A DNA stretch of 64,000 nt from Anoxybacteroides rupiense (GTDB lineage Bacteria > Bacillota > Bacilli > Bacillales > Anoxybacillaceae). Position 1 is the first letter of the stretch; each line of letters opens with the position of its first letter. The notes below the pieces were generated by a model that saw only the letters and a program-made list of their open reading frames with translations, was not told where the DNA came from and did not search any database. Location of the stretch: positions 248,001 to 312,000 of the forward strand of contig NZ_JACIDF010000002.1 in NCBI RefSeq assembly GCF_014196195.1. Reading direction: 5' to 3'. A program made the position numbers and the translations under genes. Shown here in pieces: positions 1 through 9,044 of this stretch.

Positions 1-250
1 TCCATCCTTGTCCAGCTTCATGGGACGCGATCCCTTTGGCAAGCAAATAGCCGAAGCCGCTCATTGGCAGCAAAGCGCCCGCGCCTGCGACCTCTACTAA
101 TTGGTCATATACACCAAGTGCTCCCAGCAGAGCACCGACGCTTACAAGTCCGGCAAGCATATGGATTTGCGATATATTGGCGCGATCCATCAGCCATTGA
201 GCCGCCCCGCAGATCGCTCCACCCACTAAAAAGGCCATCCAATAGTCCAT
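1..250 (-). CDS. spoVAEb: Stage V sporulation protein AEb, C-terminus cut by window edge
   Basis: Small hydrophobic subunit of the SpoVA channel that moves dipicolinic acid across the spore inner membrane. The visible 83 residues begin MDYWMAFLVGGAIC and hold two membrane stretches with the SpoVAC/AE-type segments MLAGLVSVGALLGALGVYD and VEVAGAGALLP. It starts at the ATG at 248-250, only 3 bp after the spoVAD stop, so it is the next gene of the spoVA operon. The family is about 115-120 residues, so roughly 30 lie outside the window. The match to SpoVAC in the same operon is visible (YDxLxxxAGAGA), as expected of paralogues. Confidence 0.9.
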   Translation of the reverse strand, partial: MDYWMAFLVGGAICGAAQWLMDRANISQIHMLAGLVSVGALLGALGVYDQLVEVAGAGALLPMSGFGYLLAKGIASHEAGQGW

Positions 251-253
251 TTC

Positions 254-1264
254 TCATCCTCCTACCGATTCGATCACAACGCCGTGAGCAATCGCTGGAA
301 TCGATTGTTTTTGCTGAATCATAGTCTGACTTAATAACGCTCCTGTTGCGACAACAAATATTTTGCGAAACGTCCCCTTTTCCATTTCTCTTAATAAATG
401 GCCATACGTAACAACCGCACAGCAGGCACACCCGCTTCCGCCGGCAAATTTTCTTTGATCCGGCCGGTAGATCATGAGCCCGCAATCGCTGTAACCATCC
501 GTGATATCATAGCCTGCTTCCATCAATAATTCTTTGACAATCACACTGCCGATTCCTGATAGATCCCCTGTTACAATCAAGTCATAATCAGCGGGCGAAC
601 GATTTAAGTCCAAAAAGTGCTGCTCGATCGTGTGGGCAGCGGCCGGCGCCATCGCCGCTCCCATATCCATCGGATTTTTTAAGCCGGCATCGATCACTCT
701 TCCAATGGTAGCCGCCGTCACTCGAAATCGGCCCTTTTGGCTGCCGATAAGCGCTGCCCCCGCTCCGGTTACTGTAAATGTTGCACTTTTCGGTTTTTGA
801 ATACCAAGCTCCGTTGGATAACGAAATTGTCGCTCCGCTGTCGCGTTGTGGCTGCTTGTTGCCACAAGCGCTTGTCTGGCAAAGCCCCCATCGACAAGAG
901 CCGCCCCGACGGCCAGCGTTTCCATCGAAGTAGAGCACGCTCCAAACATGCATAAAAACGGAATCGGAAGCTCACGCGCTGTATAATTGGCTGTAACATT
1001 TTGATTTAATAAATCCCCAGCAAGAAACACATCAATTTCATTTGCTGTCACATTTCCTTTATTCATGCAAATAGTAATCGCTTCTTTCATCAGACGCCGC
1101 TCCGCAAGCTCCCATGTTTTTTCTCCGCAATACAAATCGCGATATCCTACATCAAATTGCTTTCCAAGGGGGCCGTCCGCTTCAAAAGGACCAACTGCCG
1201 TTCCTGTTGCCTGAATATATATATTGTTCTCAAATACCCATGTTTGTTTTCCAACAAGTCGCAC
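254..1264 (-). CDS. spoVAD: Stage V sporulation protein AD (dipicolinic acid-binding)
   Basis: Soluble, thiolase-fold SpoVA subunit on the spore inner membrane that binds dipicolinic acid. It is 336 residues, the usual length. The start is GTG at 1264 (MRLVGKQTWVFEN), preceded by GGGGGA about 6-8 nt upstream; no ATG fits. The thiolase-like segment GACSTSMETLAVGAALV lies near residues 107-123, and glycine-rich C-terminal segments (GGSGCACCAVV) are present. It sits between spoVAC and spoVAEb in the same operon, with 17 bp to spoVAC. Family identity is clear; the binding role is known for B. subtilis SpoVAD and is transferred. Confidence 0.95.
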   Translation of the reverse strand: MRLVGKQTWVFENNIYIQATGTAVGPFEADGPLGKQFDVGYRDLYCGEKTWELAERRLMKEAITICMNKGNVTANEIDVFLAGDLLNQNVTANYTARELPIPFLCMFGACSTSMETLAVGAALVDGGFARQALVATSSHNATAERQFRYPTELGIQKPKSATFTVTGAGAALIGSQKGRFRVTAATIGRVIDAGLKNPMDMGAAMAPAAAHTIEQHFLDLNRSPADYDLIVTGDLSGIGSVIVKELLMEAGYDITDGYSDCGLMIYRPDQRKFAGGSGCACCAVVTYGHLLREMEKGTFRKIFVVATGALLSQTMIQQKQSIPAIAHGVVIESVGG

Positions 1265-1281
1265 AGAACTCCCCCTTTCAT

Positions 1282-1716
1282 TTACACGATGTAATATATC
1301 ACTCCTAAAACATAGGCAATGACCATTCCATAGACGATGACGACACCGCCGATTTTAAACATATGATTAGCGATTCCGCTAACCCATCCTTCTGTTCGAT
1401 GCTCCATAGCCGCGCTCGCTAAAGAATTCGCAAAGCCGGTAAGCAACACGGTCGCGCCGGCACCAGCAAATTGGCTCAAAGCATCATATCGTCCCATGGC
1501 TGTCAGCAAAACAGCTAAGCCCATGACGGTTAACATCATTAAATGTTGAGCAGCATCTGATGAAAATCCCCAACTATTCATATATAACGCCCGCAGCCCC
1601 TCTGCGCCGGCACAAACCAAACCGCCGCTGATAAATGCTTGAAAGCTATTTGCTAAATAGGAAGGCTTAGGCTGAAATTTTCTGACAGCCTGCTGGTAAT
1701 GATCGCGCAGTTTCAT
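1282..1716 (-). CDS. spoVAC: Stage V sporulation protein AC
   Basis: Integral membrane subunit of the SpoVA dipicolinic acid channel; in B. subtilis SpoVAC behaves as a mechanosensitive channel. I place the start at the ATG at 1714-1716 (MKLRDHYQQAVRKFQPKP), preceded by AGAGGTGATG, giving 144 residues. This ATG overlaps the spoVAB stop as ATGA, which argues for translational coupling. A longer reading upstream has no ribosome site of its own and runs into spoVAB. Hallmarks are SQFAGAGATVLLTGFANSLASAAMEHRTEGW and several hydrophobic helices. In the first of these, AGAGA matches SpoVAEb. Confidence 0.94.
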   Translation of the reverse strand: MKLRDHYQQAVRKFQPKPSYLANSFQAFISGGLVCAGAEGLRALYMNSWGFSSDAAQHLMMLTVMGLAVLLTAMGRYDALSQFAGAGATVLLTGFANSLASAAMEHRTEGWVSGIANHMFKIGGVVIVYGMVIAYVLGVIYYIV

Positions 1717-2147
1717 AATGACATCACCTCTGCAAAATACATCCAATAAAATAAAGAGCCAAACACTTTTCCGAAGACAAGGGCCATCATCAATAAAATA
1801 ATTTTATCTACCATCCCGATCCGTTTGGCTAAAATAGGCCACACATTCAGCACCTCTGTCAGCGCTGCTGCCAACATCCCAATAAATACTCCGCTAAATA
1901 AGCCTAACGGAATAAGCCAATATTTAGAGATATCTAAAGCAGAAGAACGAAGGCTCATCCATCCGCCAGTTACTGCTCCAAAAACAGCACTCCATTCATA
2001 GGCATAAATCCATTTCATTGTTTTTGTTAATTGTGTCAGTCTTGGGATTACGCCGAGAACGGCCAAAAAAGCCACAAATCCTGTGCCTACCGCCAGTCCT
2101 CCCGCTAAGCCAATCACGATAACAGCAATCGCCTTAACGGTCGTCAA
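1713..2147 (-). CDS. spoVAB: Stage V sporulation protein AB
   Basis: Membrane protein of the spoVA operon, 144 residues with four or so hydrophobic segments (IAVIVIGLAGGLAVGTGFVAF at the N-terminus; IILLMMALVFGKVFGSLFYW near the C-terminus). The only in-frame start that gives a full-length protein is TTG at 2147, inside the end of spoVAA (14-bp overlap), with GGAAAGC about 9 nt upstream. Its stop overlaps spoVAC. The molecular role of SpoVAB is not settled, but it is conserved in the operon. Confidence 0.92.
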   Translation of the reverse strand: MTTVKAIAVIVIGLAGGLAVGTGFVAFLAVLGVIPRLTQLTKTMKWIYAYEWSAVFGAVTGGWMSLRSSALDISKYWLIPLGLFSGVFIGMLAAALTEVLNVWPILAKRIGMVDKIILLMMALVFGKVFGSLFYWMYFAEVMSL

Positions 2148-2757
2148 TTTGCTTCATGCTTTCCTTATTTTCATGTAAAATCACATATTGATCGAGCGAT
2201 TGCTGATAATTGAACATTTCGACTTCGAGAGGACTCGGTTCTTCGTTAATCCGCTTACGAAACACATGATTAAAAAAGATAATCATCCCTAATCCCAGAC
2301 CAATCGAATAGGGAATCTGGAAGAGAAGAGGCTTGTCGGCTTTTTTCCCTGTAATGATCGTGTATAAATGCTGATGCGTTTCCTGCATACTCACATCTTC
2401 ATGAAAATTAATAATCGCGATGGCCGAGCCAATAAAAAGCAGCAGCCAAACCGCTAAAAAATAGGCAAATGAAATCGTCCGTTTCGGATATACCACCTCT
2501 ACAATCGTTTGAGCTGAGCCGATCGTTTGAATTTCTAATGAAGGATCAAAACGGACAATCGCGTCCACCACTTTCATTACATCGACAATGACAATATTTT
2601 TGTCGCTTCGTTGGATACGATATAAAGGAATTCGCTTTAATTGCTGAAGCATTTGCTTATCACTAGCAATGATTTGCGCCACATCTCCTACCAATATGAC
2701 ATCATCAGGTTTGACTTGAACACGGTGGCGCAATTTCACAAATACGGCTTTTTCCAT
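2134..2757 (-). CDS. spoVAA: Stage V sporulation protein AA
   Basis: First gene of the spoVA operon. The protein has a soluble N-terminal domain (about residues 1-95) followed by two membrane helices (near 96-117 and 146-166) and a short cytosolic tail, the usual SpoVAA plan at about 207 residues. I choose ATG at 2757 (MEKAVFVKLRHRV) because it matches the start of the family; a GTG three codons upstream is possible, and GAGGGTGTGAGG lies just before both. The sigma-G-type promoter at 2796-2825 stands directly upstream, so expression in the forespore late in sporulation is expected. Confidence 0.93.
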   Translation of the reverse strand: MEKAVFVKLRHRVQVKPDDVILVGDVAQIIASDKQMLQQLKRIPLYRIQRSDKNIVIVDVMKVVDAIVRFDPSLEIQTIGSAQTIVEVVYPKRTISFAYFLAVWLLLFIGSAIAIINFHEDVSMQETHQHLYTIITGKKADKPLLFQIPYSIGLGLGMIIFFNHVFRKRINEEPSPLEVEMFNYQQSLDQYVILHENKESMKQIDDR

Positions 2758-2795
2758 TTGCCTCACACCCTCAACCTCATTAATTTCTTAATGAA

Positions 2796-2825
2796 TAGTA
2801 TGTTTGGACAAAAAAGGAATCATTC
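2796..2825 (-). promoter_or_regulatory. Sigma-G-type promoter of the spoVA operon
   Basis: Reading the minus strand, GAATG (2821-2825) is followed by exactly 18 bp and then CATACTA (2796-2802). This fits the sigma-G/sigma-F consensus GHATR-18-CATnnTA. It lies about 40 bp upstream of spoVAA, after the sigF terminator. The spacing and both boxes are seen directly; sigma-G use is inferred from known spoVA regulation. Confidence 0.75.
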
Positions 2826-2853
2826 GGTTTGATGTCAATTACCATCAATTCTA

Positions 2854-2893
2854 TAAAAAAGAAAAAGAATGGATGCTTACTCATCCATTCTTT
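2854..2893 (-). terminator. Terminator of the spoIIA operon, overlapping the sigF stop codon
   Basis: A perfect 12-bp stem (AAAGAATGGATG with CATCCATTCTTT, 2864-2875 and 2882-2893) has a 6-nt loop and, on the minus strand, is followed by a T-rich run at 2854-2863. The sigF stop codon lies at the edge of the loop, so the last codons of sigF form the stem. Confidence 0.85.
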
Positions 2894-3629
2894 GTTTCAT
2901 TTGCTGTAAAATCTTCTTTTCCAGTCGTGATACTTGCACTTGAGAGATGCCTAATCTAGATGCCACTTCTGATTGCGTTTGGTCCTTGTAATAACGCAAA
3001 TATACAATCAGCCGTTCTCGCTCATCCAGCTCTTCTATTGCTTTTTTTAACGCAATTTTATCGAACCACGAATCTTCATCTTGGTCAGCGATTTGATCAA
3101 GAAGAGTGATGGGATCGCCATCGTTTTCATAGACCGTTTCGTGAATGGACGCCGGGGATCGGCTTGCTTCTTGAGCAAGCACGACTTCTTCAGGCGAAAT
3201 TTGTAAATATTCGGCAATTTCCGTTACGGTCGGCACACGCCCATGACGTTTGGATAATTCATCCTTTGCCTTGCGTATTTTATTGCCCGTTTCTTTGAGA
3301 GAACGGCTCACCTTCACGGTTCCATCATCTCGAATAAACCGCTGAATTTCGCCAATAATCATTGGCACTGCATAGGTTGAAAATTTAACATCATACGATA
3401 AATCAAATTTATCCACCGATTTGAGCAATCCGATACAGCCGATTTGAAATAAATCATCCGGCTCATAGCCGCGATTCAAAAAACGCTGGACAACAGACCA
3501 AACAAGCCGCATATTTTTTTGAATAATTTCATCACGCGCTGCTTGGTCGCCTTCTTGGCTGCGTCGAATCAGCTCTTTCATTGCCTGATCCTTAATTGGC
3601 GTCTGTTCTTGCTTGACATCGACATCCAT
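2877..3629 (-). CDS. sigF: RNA polymerase sigma factor SigF
   Basis: First forespore-specific sigma factor. Region 2 (RNMRLVWSVVQRFLNRGYEPDDLFQ-type sequence, near residues 40-65), the region 2.4 segment STYAVPMIIGEIQRF, and a region 4 helix-turn-helix (SEVASRLGISQVQVSRLEKK) are all intact, and the protein is 250 residues. The ATG at 3629 (MDVDVKQ) is preferred over ATG at 3635, since AAGGGAG lies 8 nt from the former but only 2 nt from the latter, and MDV is the family start. It is co-transcribed with spoIIAA and spoIIAB, its anti-anti-sigma and anti-sigma partners. Confidence 0.97.
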   Translation of the reverse strand: MDVDVKQEQTPIKDQAMKELIRRSQEGDQAARDEIIQKNMRLVWSVVQRFLNRGYEPDDLFQIGCIGLLKSVDKFDLSYDVKFSTYAVPMIIGEIQRFIRDDGTVKVSRSLKETGNKIRKAKDELSKRHGRVPTVTEIAEYLQISPEEVVLAQEASRSPASIHETVYENDGDPITLLDQIADQDEDSWFDKIALKKAIEELDERERLIVYLRYYKDQTQSEVASRLGISQVQVSRLEKKILQQMKQRMDE

Positions 3630-3642
3630 AGGCATGTCTCCC

Positions 3643-4083
3643 TTAATTGCATAACGCTTTGCTTTTCATAATATATTTCGTTAAATGAACAGTTGTCCCT
3701 TTGTTCACTTCCGAGTGAATCGAGATTTCATCCATGAAGTTTTCCATAATGGTAAACCCCATTCCCGATCGTTCTAATTCAGGTTTCGTTGTAAACAATG
3801 GCTGCCGCGCCTCTTCAATGTCCGCGATTCCCGCTCCTTCATCTCTGATTGTAATGCGGACAGCCCCCTCCTCTATCACGACAGAAATATAGACCATTCC
3901 GTTTGGATCATTGTTATACCCGTGAATAATCGCATTGGTCACCGCTTCTGACACAACCGTTTTGATTTCTGTCAGTTCATCCATTGTTGGATCAAGCTGG
4001 GCAACAAATGCGGCCACTGTTACACGGGCAAACGATTCATTTTGACTAAGTGCCGAAAATTGGAGGTGCATTTCGTTTCTCAT
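3643..4083 (-). CDS. spoIIAB: Anti-sigma F factor / serine kinase SpoIIAB
   Basis: Bergerat-fold kinase that holds SigF inactive and phosphorylates SpoIIAA. The N-box [11 protein letters not shown], the G1 box DEGAGI and the G2 region [14 protein letters not shown] are present in order across 146 residues, and the C-terminus KSKALCN matches the family exactly. The start codon follows the spoIIAA stop directly (TAAATG), so translation is probably coupled. SigF begins 13 bp downstream of its stop. Confidence 0.97.
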   Translation of the reverse strand: MRNEMHLQFSALSQNESFARVTVAAFVAQLDPTMDELTEIKTVVSEAVTNAIIHGYNNDPNGMVYISVVIEEGAVRITIRDEGAGIADIEEARQPLFTTKPELERSGMGFTIMENFMDEISIHSEVNKGTTVHLTKYIMKSKALCN

Positions 4084-4434
4084 TTACGCCACCCCCAATG
4101 TCTGTAATGCAAATTGTTCATCTTCTTCTAGACGGATAATTTTAAATAGCCCGGACATATCAAACAATCGTTTAACAGCTGGAGAAACAGAACAAACAAT
4201 CATTTCTCCACCCAAATTTTTGATTTGCTTATAGCGCCCTAAAATAACGCCAAGTCCGGAGCTATCCATAAACATTAAATTTTCAAGATTAAATACAATA
4301 TGATGAATATGTTCTTTTTCAAGAGTATCGGTCACTTTTTCCCGCAGCTCTTCCGCTGTATGATGGTCGAGCTCACCGGCAAGCCGAATGAGCAACACAT
4401 CTTGTCTCACTTCAAAGTCCATCACTAGACTCAC
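4084..4434 (-). CDS. spoIIAA: Anti-sigma F factor antagonist SpoIIAA
   Basis: STAS-domain protein that, once dephosphorylated, displaces SigF from SpoIIAB. The phosphorylation site motif [17 protein letters not shown] is intact, followed by [16 protein letters not shown]. It is 116 residues. The start is GTG at 4434 (MSLVMDF) preceded by GGGGGAAAGT. It is the first gene of the three-gene spoIIA operon, with a sigma-H-like promoter about 35 bp upstream. Confidence 0.97.
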   Translation of the reverse strand: MSLVMDFEVRQDVLLIRLAGELDHHTAEELREKVTDTLEKEHIHHIVFNLENLMFMDSSGLGVILGRYKQIKNLGGEMIVCSVSPAVKRLFDMSGLFKIIRLEEDEQFALQTLGVA

Positions 4435-4468
4435 TACACTTTCCCCCTTGTCATTTCAGATATGGAAC

Positions 4469-4498
4469 TATTTCTCTAAAATGACGGGGAAGTCCTGC
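4469..4498 (-). promoter_or_regulatory. Candidate sigma-H promoter of spoIIA
   Basis: On the minus strand GCAGGACTT (4490-4498) is followed by 12 bp and AGAGAAATA (4469-4477). This resembles the sigma-H pattern RnAGGAwWW-11/12-RnnGAATWW, with one mismatch in the -10 GAAT. It lies in the dacF-spoIIAA gap, the place where B. subtilis has its sigma-H promoter. Confidence 0.55.
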
Positions 4499-4569
4499 CG
4501 TTTGACAAAACTAGTGCGAATCCAAAAAAAGTAGAGCAAAATCTACAGAAATCGACGCTATTTGTTTAT

Positions 4570-5745
4570 TTAAGCAGATTTGACAAACGAACTCAGCGTC
4601 CGCTTCCATAAATCCCACCAACTAGCTTCTTGGACAGATTGCTTAGCAACAAGCGGGCTCTCTAGAAGTTTTTTTCCATTCTGCTTTAAAACAAGCGTGC
4701 CAAGCTCTTCTCCTTTTTGAATCGGCGCCTTTACATTCTCCTTGAGCTTCACCACTTTCTGAATATCCTTAACATTAGCTCCCTTTTTCGTCAATACAGA
4801 AATCGGCTCTGCTGTCACCAGTTCAGCTTCCTTTTTCTTTCCTTTGCTGATCTTGACGTGGCTGATGACTTCATTGCGTTTATAAACAGGATGGGTTTGA
4901 TATTGACTAAAGGCATAATCTAATAATTTGGTAATTTGTTCATTGCGTTCCTTTGGCGTCGGTGCTCCAAATATGACGGCAATCACACGCATACCATCTT
5001 TTTTGGCTGTGGCTGTTAAACAATATTTTGCATCCGCTGTGAAACCGGTCTTCACTCCATCCACTCCCGGATAAAACTTCACAAGACGGTTTGTATTCAC
5101 AAGCCAAAATTTTTTGTCTGTATTTTCCCGTAAATAATCTTCATATTTTCCCGTATATTTCGTAACCTCGTCATATTTTAATAGTTCCTTTGCCATCATT
5201 GCCATATCGTATGCGCTACTATAATGACCTTCCGCAGGCAAACCGGTGGCGTTTTTAAAGACGGTATCCTTAAGCCCCATCTGTTTTGCTTTTTTATTCA
5301 TCATTTCTACGAAAGCTTTCTCGGAGCCAGCAATTCGTTCTGCCATCGCTACTGCTGCATCATTACCAGAACCAATCGCGATTCCGCGCATAAGCTCATC
5401 AACGGTCATTTCTTCACCAGGCTCTAAAAAAATTTGTGAGCCTCCCATTGATGCGGCATATTCGCTTGCTCGCACCTTTTCATTCCATTTGAGCTTTCCT
5501 TGATCGATTGCATCCATAATCAGCAGCATAGTCATAATTTTTGTCATGCTGGCAGGAGGCAACTTTTGGTGAACGTTTTTTTCATACAAGATGGTCCCTG
5601 TATCGCGTTCAATTAAAATAGCCGATTTTGCTTGACTGACGAGATCCGCATTTGGACTCGCTTGTTTTTCAGCTGCTTGAACTCCTGTTGATATTGGTAT
5701 CGTCCAACAAATCATGAGCAGCAAACCAATAATGGCTTTCTTCAT
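4570..5745 (-). CDS. dacF: D-alanyl-D-alanine carboxypeptidase DacF
   Basis: Penicillin-binding protein 5-type DD-carboxypeptidase acting on forespore peptidoglycan. It has a signal peptide (MKKAIIGLLLMICWTIPIST, cleavage near VQA-A), then the serine motif SMTK near residue 67, SGN, and VKTGFT, in family order and spacing, plus the C-terminal PBP5-C domain; 391 residues. I start at ATG 5745 because GGAGG lies 8 nt upstream; an ATG five codons earlier lacks a site. It lies upstream of spoIIAA and is probably co-transcribed into it late in sporulation, as in B. subtilis. Confidence 0.93.
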   Translation of the reverse strand: MKKAIIGLLLMICWTIPISTGVQAAEKQASPNADLVSQAKSAILIERDTGTILYEKNVHQKLPPASMTKIMTMLLIMDAIDQGKLKWNEKVRASEYAASMGGSQIFLEPGEEMTVDELMRGIAIGSGNDAAVAMAERIAGSEKAFVEMMNKKAKQMGLKDTVFKNATGLPAEGHYSSAYDMAMMAKELLKYDEVTKYTGKYEDYLRENTDKKFWLVNTNRLVKFYPGVDGVKTGFTADAKYCLTATAKKDGMRVIAVIFGAPTPKERNEQITKLLDYAFSQYQTHPVYKRNEVISHVKISKGKKKEAELVTAEPISVLTKKGANVKDIQKVVKLKENVKAPIQKGEELGTLVLKQNGKKLLESPLVAKQSVQEASWWDLWKRTLSSFVKSA

Positions 5746-6029
5746 CTCCCAACCCTCCATTCTTTATACATGCCATCTTTTCCAATTTTTATTTTTTTAT
5801 ACATGTGGAGAGTGGTGAGAGAAGCTAATTTATGCGATCAGCCAAAAACGTCGGCTGTCATGATGGTTTCAAACCATGACTTTCGATCTACACAACTTGT
5901 TAAAGCACGCTAGTCCGCAAACGAAAATGCTTAGATTTCATCATGTTGAAAAGCAAATCGATCACTGCTTGTCCCCAACAAAAGAGGGTCCCAAAAGTGT
6001 TCGCATAGCGTTCGCTTTTGGAGTACTTT

Positions 6030-6575
6030 TTTGGATAAAGAGGAGAACTACACGTATTGTGAGAAAAAGGAGATCGTCGTCCTGATCAAGTACAATACGT
6101 TGGATCGGGAATCAACGAAAGCGTGGGCGAAAGAGAGCCGCTGAATCGAGGACATGACATATGAGGAGGAGCTGGATGAATGATTGGCGCCAAAGGGAGA
6201 CGGTTGGTGTTTGTGTATGAACGGAAAGAAACGACGGACAACGGGTATGTTGCCGTCAAACGGACGTATCGTTGTATGGCTTGTGCCGGATACCCGTTTC
6301 AGGCAGCATGCGCCAAAGGCAAAAGCACGAAAACCATCCGCAATAACAACGGCAGGAGATCCAGGAACAGCTGTCCGCGGAAGAAGGAGCGGCGACGTAC
6401 CGAAAACGATCAATCGAAAAGGAGCCGGTGTTTGGGCCCATCCAGCACAATCAGCAATTTCAGCGATTTTGGTTAAGAGGGCTCCTAAAAATCACCTTGG
6501 AATGGGGGCTTATTTGTGCTGCCCACCATTTGGGAAAGTGGACGACCACAACCGATCCACCAAAGAAAAAAACAG
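6030..6575 (+). pseudogene. IS1182-family transposase C-terminal fragment
   Basis: Conceptual joining of frames gives EENYTYCEKKEIVVLIKYNTLDRE, then VYERKETTDNGYVAVKRTY followed by the zinc-like cluster CMACAGYPFQAAC, then QEQLSAEEGAATYRKRSIEKEPVFG and FWLRGLLKITLEWGLICAAHH. This is the typical C-terminal part of IS1182/transposase DDE proteins of Geobacillus. At least two in-frame stops (near 6140 and 6180) and two frameshifts disable it. No intact start or DDE domain remains. Confidence 0.75.
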
Positions 6576-6635
6576 GATAAAATTCAGAAATAAGGAGCCA
6601 TTCCTGATTCAAAAAAGAAATAAATAATCAAGTAA

Positions 6636-6690
6636 TAAAAAAAGAGGCAGTCCCCAAAAGGTCGATTTAACGACCTTTTGAGACAGCCTC
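6636..6690 (-). terminator. Terminator of pdp formed by an IS end
   Basis: An inverted repeat (GAGGCAGTCCCCAAAAGGTCG, 6644-6664, with its near-complement at 6671-6690) with loop ATTTAA is followed on the minus strand by seven T residues (6637-6643). It begins 2 bp after the pdp stop and coincides with the right end of the IS1182 relic. Confidence 0.75.
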
Positions 6691-6691
6691 C

Positions 6692-7993
6692 TTATAAAAT
6701 TTTGTCATAAATCAGCGTTGGCGCTTGAACAGGCTCTGGAGTAATTTTGATGTTTTCATATAACATGTTCTTGACTTCATCCACTTGTTCGCTATTGCTA
6801 TAAATCGTCACAAGCGATTCCCCTTTATGAACAGCATCTCCGATTTTTTTGCGCAACACAAGCCCAACCGCCAAGTCGATGGACGATTCCTTTGTCGCCC
6901 GCCCAGCGCCAAGCAACATTGCCGCTGTACCGACTGCATCGGCAACAATCTCTGTTACATAGCCATCTTCTTGCGCGATTAGCTCTATTTGATATTTCGC
7001 CTGCGGCAGTTTGGACGGATCATCGATGACAGACACATCTCCCCCTTGAGCAGCCAAGAACTTTTTAAATGTATTTAATGCAGAGCCATCTTGCATGGCT
7101 TTTTCCAACATGGCCCGCGCTTCCTCTAAAGACGCCGCTTTCTCTGCCAAATAGACCATATGGCTTCCGAGCACAAGGCAGAGCTCTTGCAGATCTTCCG
7201 GTCCTTCTCCTTTGAGCGTATCAATGGCTTCTTTCACTTCCAACGCATTCCCAATTGCATAACCAAGAGGCTGGCTCATATCCGAAATAATAGCCATTGT
7301 TTTCCGGCCTACACGCTTTCCGATTTCCACCATCGCTTCAGCTAGCGCTCTGGCATCCTCCAAATCTTTCATAAATGCTCCAGCCCCTGTTTTGACATCT
7401 AATACAATCGCATCGGCTCCTGCGGCAATTTTTTTGCTCATAATGGATGAAGCAATTAAAGGAATGCTGTTGACTGTTGCCGTTACATCTCGAAGCGCAT
7501 AAAGCTTTTTATCAGCCGGAGTTAGATTGCCTGTTTGACCAATGACTGCAATTTTATTTTGGTTAACCAATTCGATAAATTGAGAGTTATTTATTTCCAC
7601 ATGAAATCCTGGCACCGATTCTAATTTATCAATCGTGCCACCGGTATGGCCAAGCCCACGCCCCGACATTTTGGCTACCGGCACACCAACAGAAGCAACA
7701 AGAGGGCCTAATACGAGCGTAGTTGTATCGCCTACACCTCCCGTCGAATGTTTATCCACTTTTATTCCCTCAATTTTTGATAAATCAATCGTTTCTCCAG
7801 AATGAACCATTGCCAGTGTTAATGCGGCTGTTTCTTCTTCTGTCATTCCGCGAAAAAATACCGCCATCGCCCACGCACTCATTTGATAATCCGGAATGTC
7901 GCCATTGGTATATCCGTTCATGATAAATTGGATTTCTTCGTTCGTCAAAGACTGGCCATCTCGTTTTTTCGCAATTAAGTCTACCATTCTCAT
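6692..7993 (-). CDS. pdp: Pyrimidine-nucleoside phosphorylase
   Basis: Phosphorolysis of uridine, thymidine and deoxyuridine to base and (deoxy)ribose-1-phosphate. It is a 433-residue glycosyltransferase family 3 protein with the phosphate-binding loop [13 protein letters not shown] and the signature [16 protein letters not shown] near residues 110-125, plus the usual C-terminal alpha/beta domain. The start [10 protein letters not shown] at 7993 matches the family and follows AGGTGA. It lies in line with punA and deoB (same strand), so the product ribose-1-phosphates can be channelled by phosphopentomutase. Confidence 0.95.
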   Translation of the reverse strand: MRMVDLIAKKRDGQSLTNEEIQFIMNGYTNGDIPDYQMSAWAMAVFFRGMTEEETAALTLAMVHSGETIDLSKIEGIKVDKHSTGGVGDTTTLVLGPLVASVGVPVAKMSGRGLGHTGGTIDKLESVPGFHVEINNSQFIELVNQNKIAVIGQTGNLTPADKKLYALRDVTATVNSIPLIASSIMSKKIAAGADAIVLDVKTGAGAFMKDLEDARALAEAMVEIGKRVGRKTMAIISDMSQPLGYAIGNALEVKEAIDTLKGEGPEDLQELCLVLGSHMVYLAEKAASLEEARAMLEKAMQDGSALNTFKKFLAAQGGDVSVIDDPSKLPQAKYQIELIAQEDGYVTEIVADAVGTAAMLLGAGRATKESSIDLAVGLVLRKKIGDAVHKGESLVTIYSNSEQVDEVKNMLYENIKITPEPVQAPTLIYDKIL

Positions 7994-8210
7994 ATAAAAT
8001 CACCTTTTCATTGATTTTTTTCTCTATCAAATACAATCTAAAGAGGGGACGAATGGTCTTTGAAACATCGGCGGTTAAAGACAACTTCACTGGATTGTCT
8101 TTGCCACCTAAATGCGTGACAAAAATCCGAACGACGTTGTTTCCGATTCATTCATCATCCTGTGAAGCGGCTCATGATCATCCCACCGTCAAAAAATACG
8201 TACGATCGTT

Positions 8211-9032
8211 TTATTTACGCATTTCGGCGACAATCGCTTTGACAAGACGTAAAAAGTCGGCCTTCGCTTTTTCTGTCGTCTCGATCACCTCATCGTGCGT
8301 AAGCGGCTGATCTAAAATGCCAGCAGCCATATTAGAAATGCAAGAAATGCCGAGCACCTCCATATTGGCATGGCGGGCTACAATCACTTCAGGAACGGTT
8401 GACATGCCGACCGCATCGCCGCCCATAGCGCGAATCATGCGAATTTCTGCAGGTGTTTCATATGATGGGCCTGTATTCGCTACATATACGCCTTCTTGTA
8501 TGCGAATACCTAAACGTGAAGCAACGTTTTTCGCCAATTCTCTTAATGATTTGCTATAAGCCTTTGACATATCAGGGAACCGGACGCCGAATGATGGATC
8601 ATTCGGACCAATGAGTGGATTGGTTCCCATATTATTAATATGGTCTGCGATGATCATTAAATCCCCTGGCTGAAATGATTCGTTGACACCTCCAGCAGCA
8701 TTGGTGACAATTAATTGTTGAACGCCCAATCGTTTCATTACGCGAACGGGAAAGGTTACTTTATCAAAACTGTATCCTTCATAATAGTGGAATCGCCCTT
8801 GCATGGCTAACACAACAGCGCCTTCCAACCGACCGTATACTAACTGCCCCGCATGCCCTTCAACTGTTGAAACAGGGAATCCAGGAATCGCGTTGTAGGG
8901 AATTTTTACGGCTTGTTCAATTTCATCAGCCAATACGCCGAGTCCTGAGCCAAGAATGAGCCCGATTTGCGGCGGTTCGGTCCATTTTTCCTTTAAAAAC
9001 TGCTCCGCTTGTTCAATCGCTGCTTGATTCAT
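8211..9032 (-). CDS. punA: Purine-nucleoside phosphorylase I
   Basis: Trimeric-type purine nucleoside phosphorylase for guanosine and inosine; 273 residues. GLILGSGLGVLADEI (phosphate site), LIVTNAAGGVNESFQPGDLM and TGPSYETPAEIRM (base site) are present, and the C-terminal STVPEVIVARHANMEVLGIS segment is intact. It starts 12 bp after the deoB stop and is therefore in the deoB transcript. A 217-bp gap without a gene separates it from pdp. The B. subtilis homologue is PupG. Confidence 0.95.
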   Translation of the reverse strand: MNQAAIEQAEQFLKEKWTEPPQIGLILGSGLGVLADEIEQAVKIPYNAIPGFPVSTVEGHAGQLVYGRLEGAVVLAMQGRFHYYEGYSFDKVTFPVRVMKRLGVQQLIVTNAAGGVNESFQPGDLMIIADHINNMGTNPLIGPNDPSFGVRFPDMSKAYSKSLRELAKNVASRLGIRIQEGVYVANTGPSYETPAEIRMIRAMGGDAVGMSTVPEVIVARHANMEVLGISCISNMAAGILDQPLTHDEVIETTEKAKADFLRLVKAIVAEMRK

Positions 9033-9044
9033 GAATGTTCCTCC

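Larger units (their letters stand above)
5984..6690 (+). mobile_element. Decayed IS1182-family insertion sequence
   Basis: The left end reads GAGGGTCCCAAAAGTG (about 5985-6000) and the right end, read inward, GGAGGCTGTCTCAAAAGG (6672-6690). These are related inverted ends. Between them are fragments of an IS1182-type transposase C-terminal half. The N-terminal two thirds are missing, so this is an internally deleted, inactive copy. It fills the dacF-pdp gap, and its right end stops 2 bp from the pdp stop codon. Confidence 0.7.

Noticed and set aside
5746-5830. Sigma-G promoter upstream of dacF
   Set aside because: CATGTATA occurs twice, but neither has a matching -35 at 17-18 bp.
6048-6627. 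Open frames on both strands across the IS1182 relic
   Set aside because: They mix frames of a broken transposase; only the joined conceptual translation makes sense.
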